Assembly (NCBI GenBank): GCA_026214975.1
Contig: CM047806.1
Span: 48,439,947 to 48,503,946 of the forward strand
Length of the DNA: 64,000 nucleotides
Reading direction: 5' to 3'
Source of the DNA: Gentiana macrophylla
Lineage: Eukaryota > Streptophyta > Magnoliopsida > Gentianales > Gentianaceae
Part shown: positions 30,032 through 40,769 of the stretch, one piece after another
Layout of the letters: each line of letters opens with the position of its first letter
How positions within the stretch are numbered: the stretch's first letter is position 1
The notes under the pieces: model-generated
What the model saw: the letters and a program-made list of their open reading frames with translations, nothing else
Database searches by the model: none
What the model was told of the DNA's origin: nothing
Position numbers and translations under genes: made by a program

Positions 30032-32912
30032 ACTAGCCACACCTCCAGCCATATGTCTAGTAGCATCATCAGCAGATTCTTCAACATTGTAATTTGCCCT
30101 ATGTGTGCTGACAACCATGGCTCTTGTCCTATATTATCCAGCAGGTTCAGGACCTTCTTCAATCACATCTCCAAAGATGTCTTCCAATATTGGATCTTGG
30201 GCAGGTTGAAGTTCCAAAATGCATTCTTCTTCAAATAATGGTACATGTACTGTTGAGGTTCAAAGATCAACTTCTTCTTCCTCGGGCACTTGAATTCCTC
30301 ATCATTGAAGTCATAGTCCAAAGCCAGCTTGTTCATCATTAGGAACAACGATCTCACGACCATCTTTACCTTTCAAAGACCCTTTCCTTCGAGAGATCAG
30401 ACATGTTAGCCTATTCCATAACATTGGCAGGGGATTCCTCCAATCCTATTGTAAGTTCCAACCTTTGTCCAGGTGCTGTCTGATCCTCAACAACCTGTAC
30501 TTCCTATTCCAACTTGTATCCAGGTGTTGTTTGTAACTCAACAACCTGAACCACCTCTTCAATAGAATGTGTGGGCGATTCCTCCAAACCCATCACCAAA
30601 TCCAATCTTTGTCCTATCACTGTTCGTTCCTCAGTGATCAGAACCCTTTCCTCAACAAAAACAAAAGGAAAAATAGCCAAAATTTCCTCTAGTATTCTCT
30701 TGACATCAGCTATCTTCTGTAGAGTATCAGCTGTTTGAGATAAGGTGTCCTGAGTGTCAAACCACTCCTGATATTGAGCTGAGTCCTCAGAACTGATGTC
30801 AGGCTCACTATATGCAATTACTGTCTCCTCATTCAAATTTTCAGTTTGCTGAACATTAGACTCAATTTCCAGTAATGTGTCAGACATACAGATCATCCGG
30901 TTATCTCCCAGAGTAGCCCCATCATTGATTAGAGCTTCCAGATATTCTATAGTCAAATCCTCCATATCTTCATCCACATTACCTGTCTGTTGTCCCTCAG
31001 CAGATTTACCAGCATCAGTAGACTTATCTGCTATTTTCTCAGTAGATCCTTGTCTAGTTGTTTCAACAGATGTTTCCTTTGCCACACCACTGGAATCCTC
31101 AGGAAACATAGGGTGATCATCATCAGAATCAGATGATGAAGAATCATCACTATCAGGTGTCTACTTGGGATCTTTGAACATAATCTTAGCACTTTTCTTC
31201 CCTTCATCCAGTAGATCCATTAGCCTTGTCTGCAGCAAGGTTGTATCCACCAATTTTAGTAGACTTTCCACACCCAGCTGATCAAATGCCCATTCTTCAA
31301 ATCCACTTATTGGATCAGTAGCTGGTTTTTGTCTCTTGTAATATCCAAACTTCCATTGAAAATATTTATACACCTTTTTGAAGTTGGGATCTACTTTTTC
31401 TTTCTTTGATTTCTGCTCCCTCTTTTCATATGGCATTGAGGGCTTCTTTGGAGCAGATTTCTCAGCTTGTTGTCCCCTAAAGGCTTCAACAAGATGGGCC
31501 AAAGTATATATAGCAGATACAAACAGGTCAGTAGGTTCTTCAGGTTGTGCATTTGTACCTACCACCTCCAACTGTTCCACACTAGGTTCCCTCTGACTTG
31601 TATGTGTATCACTAGGGTCTGCAGCAGTGTGTTGTTCCCCCTGAGTTGTAGCATCCACAGCAGGGTCAGGAACAGTTTGTTGTGAAACAACAACCTCTCT
31701 AGCCTCAGTAGGCTCTTCAATTTGTACAGGTGTTTCCTCAACAACACCTTCAGCTTCCTTTTAGGCCTCTAAAACCCTTAATTCCTTGCCTTTACCATGC
31801 TTTCTTTTTGTCACAACTTCCTTCATTCTCTTTGCAGATTGTCCAGTTTCAAGATTCTTACTTGACTTTCCTCTTTCTTGAATCTTTTTTTAATCGCTTT
31901 CTCAAAACTTAGTTCTGATTTTCTTTACAACTCCAATAGGCTCAGCAACCTCAGCTTCAACTAGAACTTCAGTAGATTCAGCAGGGTCTACTGATTGCTG
32001 CCTTGTCTTCGTAGGCTTTAACATCTCAGTAATTTTCCTTGTATCAGTAGCCTTTCTTTTCTCAGCAATCTTCTTAGGTGCAGCAGGTTGTGCAACTTGT
32101 TTAACCTGCTCACCACCAGCATCATCATCTCTATCATTATCACTCTCTGTTCTTTCAGTATCTAACTCTTCATCATCATCCAAACTAGGGATGAGATAAT
32201 TGATTTTTTTTTTGTATCTGGACTTGTTGATCTTTTCAGGTGCCACATCAGCAATTTTCAAATGGTTCAGCAGGGCCAGCACCATCAATCCTAAAGGTAG
32301 TGTCTTGGACTTCTTGGTCTCTTCTCTGTCCTCTGTAATCACCTTCTTCATGTATTGAACAAAGAATCTTGCCCAATCAAACTTTATACTCTTGCATATA
32401 ATTATTAGCAGGTCAATCTTGGGTCCAGACAGTGTATCAAGGCTTCCACTAAATCCAAGAATGTTTTTGGCAATAATCTTACTCAGCAGATTATACTCCA
32501 TTCTGATGTGCTTCACATTGATGCTAAGTGTTGATTTAATGGATTTGTTGGTCTTTATCATATCAACAAACTCCAATCTTGACAGCCCGATTGATTCAGG
32601 ATTGGTAGGAACATTATTACCAGGTCCAAATCCAAACACTTCCTCAAAGAGTTTGAAGAAACCTTAATCTCTCTGGGCATTAACAGTGGTAGTGAATGCT
32701 TCTCTATCATCTCTAATCACAATGTTTCTCCAGAAATTTGTAACATTCATGTAGGAGATGCTTTCCAATCTCAAATTAAGAGCATCCTCTAATCCTTCAT
32801 ATCTCCTAATTCTTCTACCAATGTTGATGGCTAGCTCAGTAGTGTTAGCATCAACAACGAATCCTCTAACACTTTGGCTCGTTCCAATGTGAATATCATC
32901 TTTGTCCTCCAT
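30032..32912 (-). pseudogene. N-terminal part of the extra 3' ORF of the level 2 copia element
   Basis: Starts MEDKDDIHIG at 32912 and can be followed almost in one frame to 30032, then past the inserted gypsy element into 3950-4966; total about 1300 codons. Breaks are mainly single stop codons (near 32664, 31903, 31763, 31159, 30509 and 30415), several of the form TAG/TAA/TGA where CAG/CAA/CGA would restore the frame. Residues 1-330 are globular in character (SFWRN-like, LLIIICKSIKFDWARFFVQYM), the middle is acidic and S/T/Q-rich, and a duplicated block around 30430-30620 repeats VVQVVELQT-PG / RLDLVMGLEESP. No transmembrane envelope hallmark is clear. Family role is unknown; Sirevirus elements carry env-like ORFs here. 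Confidence 0.7.
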
Positions 32913-33588
32913 TGTAGATGAAAAAGATGAAGAAGGAAGCTTTCAAATTTGTGTTCACACGGTGTATTTTCAGAGAGAAATCGATCTGAAAGTTGTATGT
33001 ATCATTTCTGTATATATCTGTATATATAGAAGAAGAAGGTGGGTGATAACTGTCAGAGAAAAGCACTGTGCACGTACTGTGCATTAACCACGATTAAAGT
33101 TGGAGTGAATGTGATGTTGCCACATGTCCCACCAACTGATTCCATAAAATGTTGTAACCGTTGGATAATGTAACCGCAGTTATAAAGATAAGAATAATAT
33201 CCAATTACTGTTGACTTTCATTTAAGTTTGACTGTCTTGTAACGTACAACTCAAAGCTGACCTTGAACTCAGGTGGACTTGGATCGACAACTTTGCTAAC
33301 AAGAATGGCTCGGTGACCTCACCGACAAGGTAGGTAACTTCTGCGATCTTGATGAAGATTAGTTTTGTCCAACTGATAATACAAGATGAAGTTTAATACC
33401 AATGATTGATCTATCAAGTGAGCTCACCCAACAGGACATGGAATTGTTGATACCAATGACTTCATTTTCTCAATTGTCAATTGTCCAAACAATTTAAGTA
33501 CATGGAATTGTTGATACCAATGACTAATCTGCTAAGTGAGCTCACCCAACATAGCAAAGACTGGAGTACACTGCTGATTTATGGTATA
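32913..33588. promoter_or_regulatory. Spacer between RNase H and the extra ORF, with its own TATA box
   Basis: On the minus strand a TATATATAC box (33021-33029) stands about 110 bases above the ORF start at 32912, with a CT-rich leader (TTTCTCTCTG) and a good start context (CTACAATGGAGG). Further up, about 33390-33551 holds an imperfect duplication of a phrase around GGAATTGTTGATACCAATGA and AGTGAGCTCACCCAAC. Confidence 0.5.
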
Positions 33589-35452
33589 TCAGTCAACATT
33601 TATGATTCCAAGTTCATTCCTTAACTTAGCAAATCTTTCACTATCCAATGGCTTTGTAAATATATCCGCAAGTTGATCTTCCATAGGGATATAGAGAACC
33701 ACCACATCTTTCTTCTCAACATGATCTCTTATAAAATGATGTCTCACGTCAATGTGCTTGGTTTTTGAGTGCAAAACAGGATTTTCTGTGATTGCAATTG
33801 CACTTGTATTGTCACACGTTATAGGAATTTCTCTTTCTTCAATTCCATAATCTCTTAATTGTTGTCTTAACCAAAGTATTTGTGCACAGCAACTTCCAGC
33901 AGCAATGTATTCAGCTTCAGCAGCGGAAGTTGATATTGAATTATGTTTCTTACTGAACCAGGAAACCAGTCTATTCCCATCAACTGACAGGTTACTATGG
34001 TGCTTTTTCTATCAATCTTGCAACTTGCATAATCAGAATCTGAGTAGGATATAACCTTGAAGCTTCCATCTTTTGAATACCATATCCCTACTCCCAAAGT
34101 TTCTTTTAGATACTTAAGAATCCTTTTGACTGCAGCTAGATGACTTTCTTTAGGTTTAGATTGAAATCTTGCACAAACACCTACAGCAAAGGATATATTA
34201 GGTCTATTGAAAGTGGGCTACAGCAGACTGCCTATCATCCTTCTGTATAAAGTCTGATCAACATCATTGTCTTCTTTATCTTCATCCAATCTGTTGTTAG
34301 TACTCATAGGAGTTGATACATTGGTGCTATTTTCCATGCCAAATTTCTTCAGTAGCTCCTTGGTATACTTGGTTTGATGAATGAAGATTCCATCTTTCAT
34401 TTGTTTGACTTGTAATCCCAAGAAGTAGTTCATCTATTCCATCATACTCATTTGGAATTTACTTTTCATGAGATTAGCAAACTTTTCACATAGCAATTCA
34501 TATTCAGAACCAAAAATTATGTCATCAACATAAATCTGTACCAGCAGGGTGCTGTCTCCTTCATTGATTCTGAAAAGAGTCTTGTCAATGGTACATTTGG
34601 TAAAACCATTTTCCACCAAGAATTGAGATAGGGTTTCATACCATGCTCTTGGTGCTTGTTTCAAACCATAAAGTGCCTTGTTGAGTCTGTACACTTTATC
34701 TTCATGATCTTAAACTTCAAAACCAGGAGGTTGATGAACACCAACCTCTTCTTCTAGAATGCCATTCAAGAATGCACTCTTAACATCCATCTGGTATACC
34801 TTGAAGTTTTTGTAAGCGGCGATATGCCAAAAATAATCTTATAGCTTCCAATCTTTCAATTGGGGTATGTCTCATCAAAATCTATTCCTTGAGTTTGAGA
34901 ATAGCATTTTGCTACTAGTCTGGCCTTATTCCTTACAATGGTACCAGATTCATCCAATTTGTTTCTGTATACCCATTTTGTTCCAATTATCTTTGCATGA
35001 GTAGGCCTTTCTACTAGTGTCCAAACTTGATTTCTTTCAAATTCATTCAACTCTTCTTGCATAGCAATTATCCAATCTGGATCAGATATTGCTTCTTCAA
35101 CAATATTAGGCTCCATTTGAGATAGAAAGCAAGTAAACATTGCTTTCAATTGTCTTCTAGTCCTTACACCTTGTTGTATGTTCCCAATAACTTGCTTAGC
35201 AGGGTGATCCCTTAACCATTGTAAATCATGATTAGTTTGATTTACAGGAGCTTCATCTTGATGAGGCTCTCTTGTAGCTTCGATGAGCGGGGTTGAGATC
35301 CTTGAAGCTGCTTGGTTGTTGCATCGATGAGTGTTTACAAGAGAGTTCTTCACAGAGGCAGAGTCAGAAACTTTTAAGTCATTTATCCTTTCCAAAACAT
35401 CAATACATTCTTGATCAGTGACTTGGGGTTTTTTGAGAGTTCGGAACATCAT
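33589..35452 (-). pseudogene. Reverse transcriptase and RNase H of the level 2 copia element
   Basis: RT pieces: 34856-35452 (AMQEELNEFERNQVWTLV, TKWVYRNKLDESG, RNKARLVAK), 34434-34694 (LNKALYGLKQAPRAWYE and the active site YVDDIIFGS), 34218-34433 (YFLGLQVKQMKDGIFIHQ). RNase H pieces: 33867-34097 (ISYSDSDYASC) and 33589-33774 (TKHIDVRHHFIRDHV, DQLADIFTKPLD). All are typical Ty1/copia motifs. Stops and small frame changes separate the pieces, so no functional polyprotein is made. The N-terminal part also encodes a long linker before the RT. Confidence 0.88.
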
Positions 35453-35455
35453 CTT

Positions 35456-36740
35456 CTATTCGGTGAATTTTTGTTCATCAAATACAACATGTATTGATTC
35501 TTCATGTTTCAATGTCCTTTTATTCAAGACCACGAATGCCTTGATGATGAAGAATATCCCAAAAGATTCCTTCATCGATTTTGGTTGGAATGTCTTCAAT
35601 TGCTCCTTATTATTCAAAATAAAACACTTGCTTCCAAATGGATGGAAATATGATATATTTGGTTTCCTTCCATTCCATATCTCATAAGGTGTCTCAAATG
35701 ACTTCTTGTTCACTAAGGTTCTATTTTGTGTATAGCATGCTGTATTGATTGCTTCACCCAATATCTTTCCAGGTAATAGTGCTTCACAAATCATAGTCCT
35801 TCCGCTTCTTTCAAGGTTTCATTTCTTCTCAAAGAACCCTATTTTCTTTGAGGTGTACCAGCAATGCTAATTGATGCAGCACACAATTTTGCTCACAGTA
35901 TTCTCTTATGACTTTGTTGAGAAACTCGGTACACTGTCGATCGATCTTCACTACTGTCAAACTCTTCTCATTTTGCAGTCTTTCAAAAGTTCAGGCATCT
36001 TTTGAAGTGTTTCACTTTTCTTGTTCATGAATACTACCCAAGTGTATCTTGAATAATCATCCACAACTACTAGAGTGTACTTCTTTCCTGTTACACTTGT
36101 TGGTGTCACTGGTCCAAATAAGTCCATGTGCATCAACTCCAAAAATCTTTTTGTTGATTGTTTTGTCTTTGACTTGAAGCTTGACTTGATCAGTTTACCT
36201 TGCTGACAAGCATCACATATAGCAACCTTTTTGAATGTTATCTCAGGCAAACCAATCACCAATTTCTTTTTCACCAACTGATTGATATCATCAAAGTCAA
36301 GATGATTCAACTTCTTATGCCATAACCAATTCAGTTCTGACTTAGTATGCACAATCAGACAGGTTTCTGGAATAGCAGTAGACCAATCCACAACATACAT
36401 GTTTTGTTGTCTTCTACCAGCCAACACAACTTGTTCACCTCTTTCATTAATGACAACACAGTAGCCTTTGTCAAAAGTGACCTTGTAACCCATGTCACAA
36501 AATTGTCCAGTGCTCAGTAAGTTGTAGTCCAGTCCTTCCACAAATGCAACATTCCTGATAGTTAATCCATTCCTTACCAATGTGCCATAACCTCTTGTGT
36601 ATCGTGGTGTGTTTTTGTTGCCAAAATTGACTCTAGGACCATCCTTTGCCACACAGTTTGTTAGACAGTGCTTATTCTTTGTCATATGTCTAGAACATCC
36701 ACTGTCAAAGTACCAGACACCCTACAAAACAAAGTTAGTG
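35456..36740 (-). pseudogene. Protease C-terminus and integrase of the level 2 copia element
   Basis: At about 36683-36725 the minus strand encodes WYFDSGCSRHM, the copia protease active site. 35957-36685 then holds the gag-pre-integrase zinc-binding module (LWHKKLNHL and CDACQQGK, giving H-H-C-C), followed by the integrase core with LMHMDLFGPV (Asp) and VVVDDYSRYTWV (Asp). 35456-35794 is the integrase C-terminal part (TPYEIWNGRKPNISYF). A broken stretch at 35795-35956 carries the region expected to hold the catalytic Glu, which I could not confirm. Confidence 0.85.
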
Positions 36741-37999
36741 CATTTTAGGTACCCAAAACTGTTTGGGTCCATAATAGTCAGTGGTAAGCATGACCCTTGG
36801 CATATTTCCATAAGGTCTTCTTTGAAAAGTGTTATACTTTTGTTCATATGTGTATTTCATACTTCTATAAGATCTAACTTTTGGTTGTGTAGGATTCACA
36901 TATACCTTCTGGCCTTTTGGTATATAATGTTGTTTGAAGTGATTTCTATTGTTAGAAGCACTAGCATAACCATAGGTTTGCTGTCTGTTAGGATCAGCCC
37001 TATAATATAGAGTCTGTTGAGGTCTCTGTTGTGGTCTTGAATAAGTCCTCTGCTGAGTCCTCTGCTGATTCCATTGCTGAGGTTTTACCCTGGCATTATG
37101 GTTGTAACTATTGTTTCTAGCAGTAGTGGTAAGAATATTTCAATCATCATCGATGGGGAACAATCGCCTTCCCCCCTAAGATGAGTATCCCTAGAATGAT
37201 AGATATTTTTGGGTTTAGGATTCTTACCTTTGGAATATTTCTGATTTTTACCCTTTTGTGGTCTAGCAGACTTAGCAGCAGGTCTGCTATCAGTAGATCT
37301 AGAAGGTCTAGATGTCCTACTTTTGGATTTACCCTTTTTGTTAGGTGCTGTTGACCTTTTTGACTTCTGATTTTGCTTCTTTAAAGAATTCTCAATAGGT
37401 TTTTCTGCCTTAGTAACCTTTTTGGCAGTTGGATCTTGTGCAGGTACAAACTTAGGACCAATTCTGGTACTAGGTTCAGTAACCTTACTGGATCCACTCT
37501 TAGTAGATTGCTGAGTTCCAAATCCAAGGCATGTTCTGTCACCATAGAGCTTTCCAGATTTGAATGAAGTGGTGGAACTAGATTGTTCACGATTCGGCAA
37601 CTCATCGAATGTACAAACCAGAGACTTATCTTGATTTTGCTCAAAATCTTTTTCCTTTCCTTTGAGAGTTCTTAATTCAGCTTTTAATCTTTCAACTTCT
37701 GTTTGAAGAGCTTCTTTTTCAGCCTTCACAATCTCATAACCAGATTGTATTTTCCTCAGTTGATTAAGGATGGCATCCAAAGTTTCTTCATTGTCAGAAT
37801 TTTTAGGATTTGAACCACAAGTTGATTCACAATCACTTTCAGCAGGAGTATTTATAGACACAGAATTGTATACCTCATCTGTTTTATCCATATTTGCCAT
37901 TAAAGCATAATCTTCCATATCAGCAACCAATGCAGTATCATCATATTCATTTCCCTTTTCTGATTCAACTTCATAGCCTGATTCATCATCAGCAACCAT
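36741..37999 (-). pseudogene. Gag C-terminal extension of the level 2 copia element
   Basis: A 304-residue open piece at 37085-37999. Acidic start, then a predicted coiled coil (LDAILNQLRKIQSGYEIVKA and LQTEVERLKAELRTL), then a Lys/Ser-rich tail (KKGKSKSRTSRPSRSTDSRP). It lies after the zinc knuckles, as in Sirevirus gag. 36741-37084 continues as a Q/Y/R-rich stretch with several stops. Function probably particle assembly or RNA binding; inferred. Confidence 0.7.
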
Positions 38000-39047
38000 T
38001 GCTCTTTCTAGGTCTTCTTTGTTGATTCTTGTTCTTCAGTAGGTCTGGACAATCAGGTCTAAAATGTCCAGGTTTCTTGCAATTAAAGCACAAGTTATCA
38101 GGTTCCTTTTTCTGTTTCAACTCAGGACAGTCAGATTTGAAATGTCCTGGTTTCTTGCACTGAAAACACAAGTAATCATTATCTTTCTTGGATTCATCCT
38201 TCTTCTTTTCACTTGATTTATTTGTGAAATTCCTTGGAGAACCCCTTCCAGTTTTCATCATTCTGATTTTCTTGCTCAGTAGGGCAATTTGCTCTTGCAT
38301 CTCATCCAGTAGATCATCTTGAGCTCCAGATGATTCTTCTTGATGTGTGGCAGCCAATGCAGTAGTCTTTGGTTCTTCTTTTTCAGTCTCAGGAACAAGT
38401 TTCTTACTGAATTCATATGCTTTGAGATCTGAAAATAATTTGAAAGGTGTCTTCTTCACGTAGACTTCTCATTTCTTCTATGGCAGTGACCTTCATCTCT
38501 CAAACTTCTTTTGCTGGTAGGGCTTCTAATATTTTTGTATTGATCTCTTCTTTTGAGTAGATTACAATCAGTAGGGTGAGTTCATCCATGATGGCATTGA
38601 ATCTTGATTCCATTTGTTCAATAGTTTCATTTGGTTTCATTTTGAAATCTTGAAACTTCTTTTTGCTTCTACTTGATCTTGTTTTTCTTAGTAGCATCAG
38701 TGCCTTCACAGATTAATTGCAACTTATCCCAAATTTCCTTTGCAGTCTTGCAATCCTTCACTTTCATGTACATATTACTATATAAGGTTCTGTATATGAT
38801 ATCAATAGCAATATTGTTGAGATTTTCCCCTTTTTTTATCTTCAGCATGTCATTCTCTTTTTGGTTTTGGAATATACTGAGTTTGACCATCCACAGTTAT
38901 TGACTTAGTGATCTCCAATGGTCCATCAGTCAGCACATCCATCATCTCATCATGTGTTGCAGCTAGATAAGCCTGCATACGACGTTTGTACTCATCAAAA
39001 CGATCTAAGGAACACATCAACATAGTTCTAGCATACTGGTTGTTATC
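37989..39047 (-). pseudogene. Gag of the level 2 copia element: UBN2-type domain and two zinc knuckles
   Basis: 38669-39047 encodes FDEYKRRMQAYLAATHDEMM-like and CKTAKEIWDKLQLICEGTD phrases, the conserved copia gag domain (PF14223 as I know it). 37989-38459 has two CCHC knuckles, CFQCKKPGHFKSDC and CFNCKKPGHFRPDC. A frame change near 38690 and a break near 38460-38500 interrupt it. The start codon is at 40665-40667, separated from this part by the solo LTR. Confidence 0.85.
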
Positions 39048-40659
39048 TGATGACGATCAAATTATACCCGTAAAAGTCATCAACATTGTCCTTAAATCGG
39101 GATTAATAATATATATATTATGATAAATCACCTGTTTATATTTATTATTTAATGTTATGTGATTTATATTATATAATTTGGTATTTATCCATTTATAAGA
39201 TATAATTTGGTATTTATCCGTTTATATTATATATTTTGGTATTTATCCATTTTATTTAAATATGATTTATTTTGGGATAAATATTTATTTTGCAGATTAA
39301 GATAATTTTTGAGGGATAAATATAAATGGAAGAATTAAATCTCAAGATAAATCCAAGATGCATTGAAGATAAAGATCGGATAAGCACGAGAAGAGGAGTA
39401 AGGCATGACAAGAGCAAGCGAGCCAATCCGAAGCTTTGGAAATAAGTGGCGGCGGCACCCTTCCACACGCATTTAGGGGGGCATTTACAAGATTAACCGG
39501 GAGTTGTCTCTTATTTGTTTTGACATTTTAAAGTATATCTCTTAATTAGCTTGAACCCTATAAATAGAGGCATGTAGTACACACCATTTACACCTTAGAA
39601 AAATACAATTCACAACATTTGTTTTATTTTCAATATATGTTTTCTTTATTTTATGTTCGTTCATTACGGAGTCGTTAGAATCTCCGGTTAGAGATCGTAT
39701 CGAGGAGTGGGAATCACGCTCGTCTTCGAGGTAATGTCTACTCAATTATGCAATCTTTATTCGTAGATCTAATTTATTTCGTTATGGAGTAGTCTTTTTG
39801 TGTATTGATTTTGTGATGCGGTTAATTTACTGAACCCATGTTTATATAGATCGAGGCGTAAAAGGCGTTTCACGAGCAAATCTGGTTGAGATCCGAGCTT
39901 GTTGGCGGCGAGCTTATGTCTCGTTGGTAGCAAGATCTGTGATGTTCTTGATTTGTCTGCGTGAGCGGCCGACTACGTCCAGGTTCTACGCTTTGTAATT
40001 CAAGCGAGTAATTAAACTTGATCAACTTAATTATTTGTCATCGTAATTTAACATGAGACCTAAAAAGTGATTGTTATTTAGGGGATGAGAGATTGAATCG
40101 GTGTCTAAGAAGTACACCTAACCATAGGAATGTTGCTTAGATGAGGTTACGGTTTATACCGGCATCCCTAGTTCCGTAATTATGTCGAAGTTATATGAGA
40201 TGGAGACTAAAAATGTGAAGTCACGTAATGGAGACACGATGATTTAGATGGCCTACCGGAGCTAGATCTATTTTGGGGATGACTCCGTAGTCGAGAATAA
40301 TTAATCTTAAATGTCTTGTTTTGTCTCGTCGTAAATCTACATAGCATGGGGGAGTAATAACTACTAGCGTTATCAATACCGTTTGTTAATTATTTATAAA
40401 ACCTATAAAATAAGTGTTTTAGTGTCGTTGTGTCTTTTATTGGTTTTGTGTTTCTCTTTGTGTCGCTTTTTTATTTTACGTTATTTGTTGGTCGTAGACC
40501 GCTTTAATTTGCTTTTAGTTTAATAAGTCATATTTCGTTTAAGCCGAGTCTCTGTGGGATCGACCTCGACTCTATCTAACTATACTACGATTGAACCTAG
40601 TTCTCTTGCTAGTGTGTTATTTAGGTATCGAGTATTTTTATTACTTGTGCCGTGCATCA
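39048..40659 (+). repeat. Solo LTR (gypsy-type, plus strand) inserted in the copia gag
   Basis: 1612 bp from TGATGACG to GTGCATCA, flanked by the exact duplication ttatc (39043-39047 and 40660-40664). A plus-strand TATA box CTATAAATAG lies at about 39548-39557. CTGTGGGATCGACC near the right end resembles, in reverse complement, the opposite end of the level 3a LTR, supporting plus orientation. No internal region remains, so it is a product of LTR-LTR recombination. It sits within the third codon of the copia gag (start codon on the minus strand at 40665-40667). Confidence 0.85.
39548..39557 (+). promoter_or_regulatory. TATA box of the solo LTR
   Basis: CTATAAATAG, plus strand. It sets the orientation of the solo LTR opposite to the host element. 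Confidence 0.6.
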
Positions 40660-40755
40660 TTATCCATGATGGAAAGCTTTGAAAATCGAAACTTGAAAAA
40701 GTTTTCAAAGTATTTTCACAAGCACAACAAGTAGGATTACTTGAGCGAAGCCTTT

Positions 40756-40767
40756 GCTCCGATACCA
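40756..40767 (-). other. Primer-binding site of the level 2 copia element
   Basis: The minus strand reads TGGTATCGGAGC, one base different from the initiator tRNA-Met complement TGGTATCAGAGC, next to the 5' LTR end. Confidence 0.8.
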
Positions 40768-40769
40768 AT

